Positions 33,692 through 42,831 of a stretch of 64,000 nucleotides of DNA are shown here, in pieces (within the stretch, counting starts at the first letter, position 1; each line of letters begins with the position of its first letter). This DNA is from Mycoplasma sp. CAG:877. GTDB lineage: Bacteria > Bacillota_I > Bacilli_A > RF39 > UBA660. The notes beneath the pieces are model-generated. The model ran no database searches. It was given only the letters and a program-made list of their open reading frames with translations, and was not told the DNA's origin. Both the position numbers and the translations under genes were made by a program. The stretch is taken from positions 80,866 to 144,865 of the forward strand of contig HF992499.1 in the NCBI GenBank assembly GCA_000433455.1. Reading direction: 5' to 3'.

Positions 33692-36600
33692 TGGCTTGGA
33701 CTCCTGAACAATTACAAGCAATAAATGAAGAAGGAAAAAATATTATTGTCTCTGCTGGAGCCGGTTCTGGAAAGACCGCTGTCCTAACTGAGCGAACTAT
33801 TCGTAAACTAAAAACTGGTGTTCATATCAATGAATTACTAGTCCTAACATTTACTAATGCAGCAGCTGCTGAAATGAAAGATCGTATTAGAAGAGCCATT
33901 AATAAAACACCGGGCCTAGAAGAAGAGGCCAATCTAATAGATGGTGCCTACATCACAACCTTTGACTCTTTCTCCTTATCAGTTGTTAAAAAGTACCATA
34001 CTAAGTTAAATGTTAGTAATAACATTAAAATTACTGATGATGTTATCATCAATATTGAAAAAAATAAAATTCTAGACGAGATTTTTGAAGAAAACTATTT
34101 ATCTCCTAAAGAGAAATTTACTAATCTAATCAAAGACTTCTGTCTAAAAGATGATAAAGAATTAAAAGACTATATTCTAAATTCTTATAAAAAAATAGAA
34201 TTAAAGTATGACCGTAGCGAATATCTTTCTACTTATCTAGAAAACTATTATTCTAAGGAAAACATTCAAAAACTTATCTCAGAATATATCTCTGTAATTT
34301 CTTCTTATCAAAAAGATATTACTAACTTAATAACGGACTTAAATTCATACTTTGATGGAACTTACGTAACTAAAGTAAGTGATGTCCTAGAAAAGTTCTT
34401 ATCGGCTAAAACTTATGCTGAATTAAAAAATAGTCTTTTAGATGTAAAATTACCTGCTGTCCCAAGAAATTCTGATGAAGAAGGTAAGAATATAAAAACA
34501 ACCATTTCTTCACTTATATCAGATGTTAAAGACCTATTAATCTATGAATCAGAAGAAGAAATGCAAGAAGAAATCCTATCAACTAAAGAAAATGCATCTG
34601 TCATAATCTCTATTCTAAAAGAACTAGATAAACGTATCGAAAACTATAAAAGAGAAAACGAAATCTATAACTTTACCGATATTGCTCATCTAGCCATTAA
34701 AGTAGTTAAAGAAAATCCGGATATTAGAGAAGAATTATCCGCTTCTTTTAATGAAATCTTAGTCGATGAGTACCAAGACACTTCTGATACTCAAGAATTA
34801 TTTATCTCTCTAATCTCCCATAATAATGTCTACATGGTAGGGGATATTAAACAATCAATCTATCGTTTCAGAAATGCTAATCCTTATATCTTTAAAGATA
34901 AATATGATACTTATCGTGATACTGATAAAGGTATTAAAATCGATCTAAATAAAAACTTCCGTTCCAGAAAAGAAGTCTTATCAAATATCAATCTTTTATT
35001 TGATTTATTCATGGATGATGAAATAGGAGGTGCTGCTTATCAAGAATCACATCGTATGGTCTTTGGTAACAATCTCTATATCGAAAAAGGATCAACTGAT
35101 CAAAACTATGACTTAGATGTTTTAACTTATGAACTAGAAAAGAATAGTCCTATTACTAAAGATGAACGTGAAATATTTATCATCGGTCAAGATATCAAAG
35201 AAAAAATTGCTTCAAACTATCAAATCTTTGACAAAGACACATCAATTCTTAGAACCATAAACTATTCAGATATTGTCATCTTACTAGATAAAAGTAAAAA
35301 CTTTGACCTTTACAAGAAAATCTTTGAATACTTACACATTCCACTATCTATAGAAAAAGACTCTTCTCTTCGTAAAGATCAAGACATCTTAGTCATAAAA
35401 AGTCTTTTAAAGTTCTTAAAGTGTCTAAAAACTTCCTCTTTCGATCAAGAATTTAAATATAGTTTTATCTCTCTTGCTAGAAGTTTCTTATTTAACTTAC
35501 CAGATGATGAAATTTATCACTACTATGTTACAAATACATACAAAGACAGCATTATTTATCAAACTTGTCTAGAACTAGTAAAAAGTATTGATACTATGTC
35601 CGCTGCTGAATACTTAGACTATATCTTAACAGAACTTCACTATGAAGAAAAACTTCTAACTATCGGTAGTATCTTATCATACCGTACTAGACTAGAATAT
35701 ATTTATAATCTAATAAATGACTATTCCTCATCAGGTAACACTATCTATGACTTTATTGAATACTTGGATGAGATATACACCAATGATTATGACTTAAAAT
35801 TCAAAGTAAATGAATCAAGTACCAATAGTTGTAAAATCATGACTATTCATAAATCTAAAGGTCTAGAATTCCCAATCTGTTACTTTGCTGGTTTTACTAG
35901 TAACTTTAATATTAGTGAACTAAAAGAAAAGATAATTTTCGATAATAAATACGGTCTAGTCCTACCTAAAGTAGATGAATACTATAAAGAAACAATTATA
36001 AAAACTCTTCTTAAACGAAATACTAAAAAAGAAGAAATATCTGAACGTATTAGACTTTTATATGTTGCCTTAACTAGAGCTAAAGAAAAGATGATTATCG
36101 TTATTCCAACTCAGGAAGAGACAAAAGAAGTTACCTCTATTGTTCCAGTCTATGAACGTAGTAAATATAATAGTTTCTTATCAATTTTAAAAAGTATATA
36201 TTCCGTTCTTTTACCATACGTAATTCTAAAAGAACCAAACTGTACTAAAGACTATTTAAAAACAACTAAGTCTCAAGCTGAAAAAGAACTTATCCTTCCC
36301 CAAGATAATTTAAAAGTAGACGAAATATCTATTGAAACATCTAAAGTAGAAGAAAGTCATTTTTCTAAAGAAACCCTTCATATCTTCACTAAAGAAGAAA
36401 ATGAACTACTAGAGTTTGGTACTAAAGTCCATGAACTTCTAGAAACTCTAGACTTTACTAAGCCATTTTCTCTAGAATCAAAACACCTAGAACAAAAAAT
36501 ATCAGCTTTTATAAATTCATCCCTTATCCAAGAAAACCTTAATTATCCAATGTATAAAGAGTATGAATTTATTTATGAAGAAGATAATACTTTAGCTCAT

Positions 36601-36798
36601 GGTATAATCGATTTATTAATAGAAACACCAACTAGAATGCTTATTATCGACTACAAATTAAAAAATATTGATGATTCTAACTATGACAAACAACTAAATG
36701 GTTATCGTAAAGTAATTAAAGAAAAAACTAAAAAGGAAGTATCTTGTTACTTATATTCGATTCTAGAAGAAAGATTTAGAGAAGTAGAGGAAAAATAA
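33691..36798 (+). CDS. addA: AddA-type helicase-nuclease subunit
   Basis: The 1,035 residues form a UvrD-like superfamily 1A helicase followed by a nuclease. Motifs include Walker A AGAGSGKTAVLTERT, LTFTNAAAAEMKDRI, DEYQDTSDTQ (Walker B), GDIKQSIYRFRNA, KIMTIHKSKGLEFP and LLYVALTRAKE. The C-terminal nuclease has AHGIIDLLIET and LIIDYKLKN. It is translated from an ATG that overlaps the addB stop (TAATG), after GGAGGTGATG. Length is somewhat less than the usual 1,200. Confidence 0.95.
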   Translation: MAWTPEQLQAINEEGKNIIVSAGAGSGKTAVLTERTIRKLKTGVHINELLVLTFTNAAAAEMKDRIRRAINKTPGLEEEANLIDGAYITTFDSFSLSVVKKYHTKLNVSNNIKITDDVIINIEKNKILDEIFEENYLSPKEKFTNLIKDFCLKDDKELKDYILNSYKKIELKYDRSEYLSTYLENYYSKENIQKLISEYISVISSYQKDITNLITDLNSYFDGTYVTKVSDVLEKFLSAKTYAELKNSLLDVKLPAVPRNSDEEGKNIKTTISSLISDVKDLLIYESEEEMQEEILSTKENASVIISILKELDKRIENYKRENEIYNFTDIAHLAIKVVKENPDIREELSASFNEILVDEYQDTSDTQELFISLISHNNVYMVGDIKQSIYRFRNANPYIFKDKYDTYRDTDKGIKIDLNKNFRSRKEVLSNINLLFDLFMDDEIGGAAYQESHRMVFGNNLYIEKGSTDQNYDLDVLTYELEKNSPITKDEREIFIIGQDIKEKIASNYQIFDKDTSILRTINYSDIVILLDKSKNFDLYKKIFEYLHIPLSIEKDSSLRKDQDILVIKSLLKFLKCLKTSSFDQEFKYSFISLARSFLFNLPDDEIYHYYVTNTYKDSIIYQTCLELVKSIDTMSAAEYLDYILTELHYEEKLLTIGSILSYRTRLEYIYNLINDYSSSGNTIYDFIEYLDEIYTNDYDLKFKVNESSTNSCKIMTIHKSKGLEFPICYFAGFTSNFNISELKEKIIFDNKYGLVLPKVDEYYKETIIKTLLKRNTKKEEISERIRLLYVALTRAKEKMIIVIPTQEETKEVTSIVPVYERSKYNSFLSILKSIYSVLLPYVILKEPNCTKDYLKTTKSQAEKELILPQDNLKVDEISIETSKVEESHFSKETLHIFTKEENELLEFGTKVHELLETLDFTKPFSLESKHLEQKISAFINSSLIQENLNYPMYKEYEFIYEEDNTLAHGIIDLLIETPTRMLIIDYKLKNIDDSNYDKQLNGYRKVIKEKTKKEVSCYLYSILEERFREVEEK

Positions 36799-36819
36799 AA
36801 AGTATAAAAAACACAAATT

Positions 36820-36845
36820 AGAGAAGTAAATCTTCTCTTTTTTAC
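36820..36845 (+). terminator. Rho-independent terminator of addBA
   Basis: A 7-bp stem AGAGAAG/CTTCTCT (36820-36826 with 36832-36838), loop 5, and six T. Confidence 0.8.
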
Positions 36846-36875
36846 TTTTCGTTTAACGTAAAATGCTTGTTATCA

Positions 36876-36904
36876 TTGACTTTTTGTCCATTTTATGATA
36901 AAAT
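36876..36904 (+). promoter_or_regulatory. Strong sigma-A promoter of the DinG-like helicase gene
   Basis: TTGACT (36876-36881), 17-base spacer ending in TGA, TAAAAT (36899-36904). Confidence 0.8.
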
Positions 36905-36931
36905 ATGCGTACTAATTGAGGGGGAATGGTT

Positions 36932-38944
36932 ATGGGAGAAATAAAGAAAGATACTGACGAAAATGTTTATACTCTAACTGATAATTTTTTTGAGAGTCTT
37001 CATGGTAGTAAAACCTTAGAATATCGTGAAGGTCAACATACAATTGCCTTAGATATTATGGAAACTATAGAAGATCACTCTATTATTTTAGTGGAAGCTG
37101 GAACTGGTATTGGTAAATCATTTGGTTATTTAGTGCCACTAATTTATTCAAGTACTCATGGCGAGAATTTTAAAGGTTTCATAATTTCTACATCTTCTCT
37201 TGCTCTACAAGAACAATTAAAGAAAGACATTAGTATTTTATCTGAAATGTTAGGAGAAAAAATACCTGTTCAAGTAGTAAAAGGTCAAAGTAATTATCTT
37301 TGTGAAAAACGTTTTGAATATTTTGAAACAAGAAAAGAAAATGAAAAGATGGCCGAAATTATAAGAGAAAGATTAAGACATGGAAAAATAGAAAAGCAAG
37401 ATTTTGATGATATAAAAGGTCTAACTTGGAAAAAAATAAGTGTCGATGTAAAAAACTGTGAAAACTGTTACCATTCAGGTAGCTGTGGTTATGCCTTAAA
37501 AAGAAAAAGCTGGGCCGAAGGTAAAGCAATTATTTGTAATCACGACTATTTAATATCTGAGTATTTAAAAAGAGATGAAGATAGAAGACGTTTATCTTCT
37601 CCATCTATTATAGTTTTTGATGAGGCTCATACACTACCAGAAAAATTTAATCTTGCCTACGAAAAAACAATAAGTAAAGCCAGTATTGAATCTGCAATAT
37701 GGAAAGTCTATGAACAGTTAGGAATGGATGACTGTGATGATAAATTAGCTATAGGTGCTTTAAATGATTTATTCCATAAAATTAGAGTAAATGCTAAAAA
37801 AGTATATAATGCCAACGCTAGTAAAGAAGTTGAAAAATTTGATACTGAAACAACAGGATTTAACTGTACAAAATCAATAGTAGAGTCCATTGATAAAGTT
37901 CTAAAAGAATTAACAATCCTTCATAAATATCAACAAAAGATGGCTTCCCGCGATGGTAGAATGAGATATAATAGTGCTACAGAAACAATAGAAACTACTA
38001 TAGAATTATTAACAGACTTATTAAAAATTCCAGCTAATCGTCGTAATGTATATTGGACAAACTTCGTACATGGTACTAATGAACGTATTGAAATTAAATA
38101 TCTTCCTAAGAATCTATCAACTATAATTGGTAAACAGCTAGGTAGAGAAAAATGTGGTATAGCTCTTACTTCAGCAAGTCTTACAACAAAGAAAAATGAT
38201 TATGGTTACTTTAAAAAAGACTTAGGTCTAGACAACATAACTGGTAAACCGGTAATTGCTCAATTTTCGCAAAAATCCCCATATAATTATGACGCTAATG
38301 CACTTCTTTATATGGCTACCGATGTAATCTCACCAAAAAGTACTGATCGTGAATTATATCTAGACTCTTTAGCTAAGAAAATAGAAGAGTTGATGGATGT
38401 AACCGAAGGACGAAGCTTAGTTTTATTTACTGCAAAGAAAGATATGCAAGACGTTTATTCACGTCTAAAGAAAAAAGATAAACCATATAAAATATTAGTT
38501 CAAGAAGAAGGAAAAGATGTTAGTCGTCTAAAAGAAGAGTTTTCCAACGATGAAACATCATCTCTTCTAGCAACAGGTGTCTTCTGGGAAGGAATAGATG
38601 TAAAAGGTTCATCTCTTGAAAATGTAATTATCGCTAAACTACCATTTCCAACTGTAGATCCTATAATTCAAAATAAAGCTTCCATCTATAGTGATGGCTT
38701 TAGAGAAGTATATTTACCAGAAATGTTATTAAAATTAAAACAAGGAACTGGTAGACTAATAAGAAGTGAAACTGACAAAGGTATAGTTGCTATCCTAGAT
38801 TCAAGAGCTAAAGACTATGTAGAAGAAATTACATCTTCATTACCATATAGTAATGTTACTGCTGAAATGGATGAAGTAAAAAGATTTGCTAGTACTAATT
38901 TAACTAAAGAAAAAACTTCTGTACAAGTAAAAGTTAAACAATAG
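36932..38944 (+). CDS. DinG/XPD-like superfamily 2 DNA helicase with Fe-S cluster
   Basis: The 670 residues show Walker A VEAGTGIGKSFGYLVP, the four Fe-S cysteines (YLCEKRF, then NCENCYHSGSCGY), FDEAHTLPEKF (Walker B DEAH) and C-terminal motifs ATGVFWEGIDVKG and KQGTGRLIRSE. It lacks the N-terminal exonuclease of B. subtilis DinG, so it is nearer E. coli DinG/YoaA in layout. It unwinds 5'-tailed or forked DNA in family members. ATG 36932 is chosen (GAGGGGGA upstream) over 36926. Two unknown genes follow closely. Confidence 0.9.
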   Translation: MGEIKKDTDENVYTLTDNFFESLHGSKTLEYREGQHTIALDIMETIEDHSIILVEAGTGIGKSFGYLVPLIYSSTHGENFKGFIISTSSLALQEQLKKDISILSEMLGEKIPVQVVKGQSNYLCEKRFEYFETRKENEKMAEIIRERLRHGKIEKQDFDDIKGLTWKKISVDVKNCENCYHSGSCGYALKRKSWAEGKAIICNHDYLISEYLKRDEDRRRLSSPSIIVFDEAHTLPEKFNLAYEKTISKASIESAIWKVYEQLGMDDCDDKLAIGALNDLFHKIRVNAKKVYNANASKEVEKFDTETTGFNCTKSIVESIDKVLKELTILHKYQQKMASRDGRMRYNSATETIETTIELLTDLLKIPANRRNVYWTNFVHGTNERIEIKYLPKNLSTIIGKQLGREKCGIALTSASLTTKKNDYGYFKKDLGLDNITGKPVIAQFSQKSPYNYDANALLYMATDVISPKSTDRELYLDSLAKKIEELMDVTEGRSLVLFTAKKDMQDVYSRLKKKDKPYKILVQEEGKDVSRLKEEFSNDETSSLLATGVFWEGIDVKGSSLENVIIAKLPFPTVDPIIQNKASIYSDGFREVYLPEMLLKLKQGTGRLIRSETDKGIVAILDSRAKDYVEEITSSLPYSNVTAEMDEVKRFASTNLTKEKTSVQVKVKQ

Positions 38945-38958
38945 AAAGAAGGTAAAGT

Positions 38959-39936
38959 ATGGAAATAATAAAAGAAATACCCGAAGATATAACTACTGAA
39001 GAGTTAACAGAATTAATAGATGATAATATTAGAACAACAAGAAGAATGGCTAGTGAAACTAAAAAAGCTCAAGCTGAAAAGATGCTTGAATCAATAACTA
39101 TAACTTTAAAAGAACCATTTGAAATAGAAATGACAGAAGTACCACTAGATGATGATATTCATTTTGACGATGACGAATTTGAAGAAGCAATTAAGCACTT
39201 CTTTGGCAAAATAGATTTTCTTGACGATATTACTCTTGATAGTATCAAAGAAAAGTTACCTGACCCTCTAGACTATGACTACCAACCAATTCTTCTACGC
39301 CTAGCAGCAGAACTATTAAAACAAAATTCTGAAATCTGTCAAATAATCTCAGAAGAATCATTACAGCCAGAAGAAGTAACAGTTCTAGAAAAAGATTTAG
39401 AAAAGAACAAACAAAAAATGGCAATTCTTAGAACCTTATTATCTGAAAAAGAAGAAGAAAAGGAAGAAGAAACTGAACAAGTTCAAAATAAATTTATCTT
39501 TGTTCCCAATATATCTGGAAGTCCTTGTGTATTAAATGAAATAAAACACATTGACCCTGCTTATTATGAGAAATTTATTAGTCTATTTGACTCTATTAAA
39601 ACCGGAAAGTTTAAAAACTTTGCTAGATTTACAGCTTATGACATCTTTGAAGTAAAAGATTTTAAAGTTCGTGTTTTATTTGCTAGACTTACTCCAGATA
39701 CCTATGCCTTAATTTCAGCTTTTACTAAGAAAGTTACGACAAGTAAAGGTTATACTGAATTAGTAAACTTAAGAGCAGCTAATTACTTTAATTCAGTAGA
39801 CTCACTAAAAACTAATCTTGATAACGAAGAATTTATGAAAATACAATCTGACTATGAACAGGAACTATATAATATTTTAGGTGTGGCAAAAGATAAGCTA
39901 AAAGTTATGACGAAAAAAGGTGATAAAAATGACTAG
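38959..39936 (+). CDS. Unknown protein with a RelE/HigB-like C-terminal domain
   Basis: The 325 residues have an acidic, helical N-terminal half with a DDD…DDDEFEE patch. A Glu/Lys coiled segment (about 145-172) comes next, then a C-terminal domain from about 175. In it FARFTAYDIFEVKDFKVRVLFAR, LISAFTKKVTTSKGYTEL and LRAANYF follow the strand-strand-strand-helix order of RelE/HigB-like toxins (core R, FxKK, then A-x-x-R/N). This is a fold resemblance by eye; the domain may be inactive or not a toxin. It lies 14 bases after the helicase gene and overlaps the next gene. Confidence 0.6.
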   Translation: MEIIKEIPEDITTEELTELIDDNIRTTRRMASETKKAQAEKMLESITITLKEPFEIEMTEVPLDDDIHFDDDEFEEAIKHFFGKIDFLDDITLDSIKEKLPDPLDYDYQPILLRLAAELLKQNSEICQIISEESLQPEEVTVLEKDLEKNKQKMAILRTLLSEKEEEKEEETEQVQNKFIFVPNISGSPCVLNEIKHIDPAYYEKFISLFDSIKTGKFKNFARFTAYDIFEVKDFKVRVLFARLTPDTYALISAFTKKVTTSKGYTELVNLRAANYFNSVDSLKTNLDNEEFMKIQSDYEQELYNILGVAKDKLKVMTKKGDKND

Positions 39937-41713
39937 GGAAGAGATACTACGTGAAGTTAATAGAAAACTACATATTTTGGAAACAACAATCGAGCAACCA
40001 GATGAAAAATTACTTTTCTTACGAGAATACTTAGCAAACAATTCATTTAACCGTCTTGAGCATCTTATTAATGTTAATCAAGCCGATACAATAAAAGCCT
40101 ATCTAGCCGCTACAACTTCACTTGATCTTGAAGAAATAAGTCCAATGATTTCTGACTTTATTATTCTTTTTAAAACTGAAGAAATAGAAGACGCTGATTT
40201 AATGGAATTATTAGGTGCTATAACAGATCAATTAATTGAAGATATGCAAGAATCTATAAAAAATAAAAATCAAGGAAATATTCTTAAAGCCCTAAAAAAT
40301 AGATTAACTCCAGACTTTATCGCTGCAAGTAGTTTAGCTTTATCAAATATATCTCTAGAACATAAAAAAGAAGTTATAGCTTTAACAAAATTTATGAAAA
40401 AATATATGCAATCAACTCTAACTGATGAAGAAATAGTGGCACTAAATTTAAAAGAGATATCTAATGAAAAAATAGATAATTTAGCAGATGCTTTTTCACT
40501 AGTTATAGTTGTAAAAACAGTACGTGATGGTTATTTTTATGCCAGAAGAACAATTCAAGAAGTACTTGAAGATGAATCAATGCGTGGAATAAAAAGTGAA
40601 ACTCAACTAAAAAAGATATTAGATAGAGATTTATCAAAAACAATAGATTATGCCGCAATAAGAGAAACATTTAGTAAAATGGTCAATTATTACAATACGA
40701 AAGCTAAAGCAATAGAAAGTAGGGCTAGGATAAGAAATAAAGCCATTCAAACTTATAGTGAATTTTTAACATATTTTACAAGTGCTGGCTTAGATGAGGC
40801 AATAACTGATTATAGAAGAACAGTTTCTAAAATTCCAGATGAAAATTTTAAACGAGAGATTTTAAAATATATTTATAAGTATAATCTTGATTATCAAATG
40901 CCAATAGAAGAGTTATATAATGAAACTTTAGAATTAGATTTAGATTCATATTATCCTATACTAGGAGCTTATTCAATTCCAAGAACTGAAGAAACTGTTG
41001 CCAGATTAAGAACCAAATATACTCCAGCTGAAGTAAAAAATCTTCTTGGTCAACTAGGAGAAGTTGGTATCGAAGATGAAAATGTCTTATATCAAGTTCT
41101 ATTAGTAAGTAATAAAGAAGCTATAGATACTTTATGTTGTCTTGCTAAAAAAGAAGTAATTTCACCTGAAGTATTAAAAAATTATCCAGCTATATTTAAC
41201 TCAGATGACATTTGGTATAAAAATGCTCTTACTAATATAAATACAGTTATAACTGCTGGACTAAATCCTAGATATATGAGTTCTTCAAAAATAGCTTTAT
41301 TTGCTCCACCTGAAGTAGTTAAAGAAAATATTCATAGTCTAAAAGAAAAAGAATTATTATCTAGAATTGGTAAAGATACCAATATTGATTTTATAGGTTC
41401 ACTAGCAACCAATCAAGTTCTTACACTAGCAACATCCGCTGGTTATAAAAAAGATATTGAAGAAGACATTGATCTATTAAACTTCGAAGTAGTAAAGTGG
41501 CAAAGAGTTTATATAATGAAAGAGATTGATATGCCAGTGGCATCAAGTGAGTTAAGATCCTTCTTAGAAACAAAGTCTTTCTTTATTCCAGATTATAAAC
41601 TAGAAGAGTATATTTTTGATAGTCAAGGAAATGAAAAACCAGTTCAATTTACCAAGAAAATAACCACTAGTACTGAAAAAGTAGAGGCTACAACTATTGA
41701 CACAGCTAAGTAA
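39929..41713 (+). CDS. All-helical protein, unknown
   Basis: The 594 residues are predicted to be almost entirely alpha-helical, with many Leu/Glu/Lys heptad-like stretches and no signal or membrane helices. I recognise no motif. ATG 39929 (AAGGTGAT upstream) overlaps the stop of the 38959 gene by eight bases, so the two proteins are coupled. The perfect -35 of the L21 promoter lies within its last codons. Confidence 0.7.
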   Translation: MTREEILREVNRKLHILETTIEQPDEKLLFLREYLANNSFNRLEHLINVNQADTIKAYLAATTSLDLEEISPMISDFIILFKTEEIEDADLMELLGAITDQLIEDMQESIKNKNQGNILKALKNRLTPDFIAASSLALSNISLEHKKEVIALTKFMKKYMQSTLTDEEIVALNLKEISNEKIDNLADAFSLVIVVKTVRDGYFYARRTIQEVLEDESMRGIKSETQLKKILDRDLSKTIDYAAIRETFSKMVNYYNTKAKAIESRARIRNKAIQTYSEFLTYFTSAGLDEAITDYRRTVSKIPDENFKREILKYIYKYNLDYQMPIEELYNETLELDLDSYYPILGAYSIPRTEETVARLRTKYTPAEVKNLLGQLGEVGIEDENVLYQVLLVSNKEAIDTLCCLAKKEVISPEVLKNYPAIFNSDDIWYKNALTNINTVITAGLNPRYMSSSKIALFAPPEVVKENIHSLKEKELLSRIGKDTNIDFIGSLATNQVLTLATSAGYKKDIEEDIDLLNFEVVKWQRVYIMKEIDMPVASSELRSFLETKSFFIPDYKLEEYIFDSQGNEKPVQFTKKITTSTEKVEATTIDTAK

Positions 41714-41725
41714 GCATGTTATAAT
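41697..41725 (+). promoter_or_regulatory. Consensus sigma-A promoter of the rplU-prp-rpmA operon
   Basis: TTGACA (41697-41702), a 17-base spacer ending in TGT, and TATAAT (41720-41725). All twelve hexamer bases match consensus. The -35 sits inside the upstream gene. Confidence 0.92.
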
Positions 41726-41731
41726 CTAACT

Positions 41732-41815
41732 GTTTGACGCCTCATGCTCAAACCGCATTGAAAAGGTTTTAAACAATTTATTGTACCTTGAGAGCGAGTC
41801 TTAAGTTATTAATAA
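41732..41815 (+). ncRNA. L21 leader (ribosomal protein autoregulatory RNA)
   Basis: The structured 5' region between the promoter and rplU has GACGCCTCATGCTCAAACCGC near 41735, a GAAAAGGTTTTAAAC arm and the 3' GTACCTTGAGAGCGAGTC. Its position and conserved ends match the Firmicutes L21 leader, at which ribosomal protein L21 is thought to repress its own operon. Identification is by pattern memory. Confidence 0.7.
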
Positions 41816-41828
41816 AGGAGGTATATTA

Positions 41829-42131
41829 ATGAACGCTGTAATTAAAGTTGGTGGAAAGCAACATTACGTACAAGAAAATTCAGAAATTTACGTAGAAAAG
41901 CTAGACGCTGAAGTTGGTGACACAGTAAAGTTTGATCAAGTATTAATGCTTGATAGTAAAATAGGTAGTCCTTATCTTACTAATGTTACTGTTGAAGGTG
42001 AAGTAATCAAAAACGGTAAACAAAAGAAAATTAGAGTTTTCAAGTATAAGAGTAAAGACAGATCTAACCGTAAGACTCAAGGACATAGACAACCTTATAC
42101 TAAAGTAAGAATTACTAAAATTAATGGATAA
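41829..42131 (+). CDS. rplU: 50S ribosomal protein L21
   Basis: The 100 residues match L21 throughout: [49 protein letters not shown] and the C-terminal [14 protein letters not shown]. It binds 23S rRNA. Strong ribosome site AAAGGAGG. It is first in the L21-Prp-L27 operon. Confidence 0.97.
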   Translation: MNAVIKVGGKQHYVQENSEIYVEKLDAEVGDTVKFDQVLMLDSKIGSPYLTNVTVEGEVIKNGKQKKIRVFKYKSKDRSNRKTQGHRQPYTKVRITKING

Positions 42132-42133
42132 TC

Positions 42134-42436
42134 ATGATTAAAGTAAGAGTTACTAAAGAAAATGATTTAGTTCTAGGAGTTAAGTTACTAGGACATGCTA
42201 TGTATGCAAATAGAGGCAAAGATATTGTCTGTAGTGCAGCAAGTAGTATTGTAACAACAACTATAAATGGAATTTTATCATTAAATGAGGAAGGTCTAAG
42301 TTACGAAGTTACGAAGGATGGTTTAACAATCAGTAATATTTCATCTGATTTAACTATCCAAAAACTAATTAACAACATGATCAGTCTTTTAAAAGAGTTG
42401 GAAGAAAGTTATCCAGCTAACGTAGAAGTAAAATAA
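42134..42436 (+). CDS. prp: Ribosomal-processing cysteine protease Prp
   Basis: The 100-residue protein lies between L21 and L27, as in Firmicutes that make L27 with an N-terminal extension. Catalytic His21 (LLGHAMYAN) and Cys33 ([10 protein letters not shown]) are present. Prp removes the L27 prosequence, which is required for a working peptidyl transferase centre. It begins two bases after the L21 stop with no good ribosome site, so it is probably translated by coupling. L32 in this window has the same cleavage motif and is a second candidate substrate. Confidence 0.95.
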   Translation: MIKVRVTKENDLVLGVKLLGHAMYANRGKDIVCSAASSIVTTTINGILSLNEEGLSYEVTKDGLTISNISSDLTIQKLINNMISLLKELEESYPANVEVK

Positions 42437-42447
42437 GGAGGAGAATT

Positions 42448-42738
42448 ATGAGATTTTTAAAATTAGATATTCAATTATTTGCTCATCATAAAGGGCAAGG
42501 ATCAACATCTAATGGTCGTGATTCTGCAGGACGTAGATTAGGAGCTAAAGCTGCTGACGGTGAATTCATCACAGCTGGTAGTATTATATATCGTCAACGT
42601 GGAACTAAGATATTCCCAGGAACTAATGTTCGTCGTGGAAGCGATGATACTTTATTCTCTACAATTGATGGAATCGTTAAGTTTGAACGTTTAGGAAGAG
42701 ATAAGAAACAAGCTTCAGTATATCCTAAAGAAGCATAA
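42448..42738 (+). CDS. rpmA: 50S ribosomal protein L27 precursor
   Basis: The core [20 protein letters not shown] and [15 protein letters not shown] are standard L27. The start [11 protein letters not shown] before AHHKG is the Firmicutes prosequence cut by Prp between F and A. The mature N-terminus reaches into the peptidyl transferase centre. Strong ribosome site AAGGAGGAG; a terminator follows. Confidence 0.97.
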   Translation: MRFLKLDIQLFAHHKGQGSTSNGRDSAGRRLGAKAADGEFITAGSIIYRQRGTKIFPGTNVRRGSDDTLFSTIDGIVKFERLGRDKKQASVYPKEA

Positions 42739-42740
42739 TG

Positions 42741-42763
42741 AAGAGCCAGATGGCTCTTTTTTT
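42741..42763 (+). terminator. Rho-independent terminator after rpmA
   Basis: Stem AAGAGCC/GGCTCTT (42741-42747 with 42752-42758) with a four-base loop and seven T. Confidence 0.88.
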
Positions 42764-42831
42764 AATATAATTGTAGAATTTTATATCAATATTTGCTATA
42801 CTATAACTGCTTAAAAAGGGAGGCAATAATT

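Noticed and set aside
38959..41713. Toxin-antitoxin pair
   Set aside because: Both proteins are far larger than usual pair members and no DNA-binding antitoxin was seen; only a fold resemblance is claimed.
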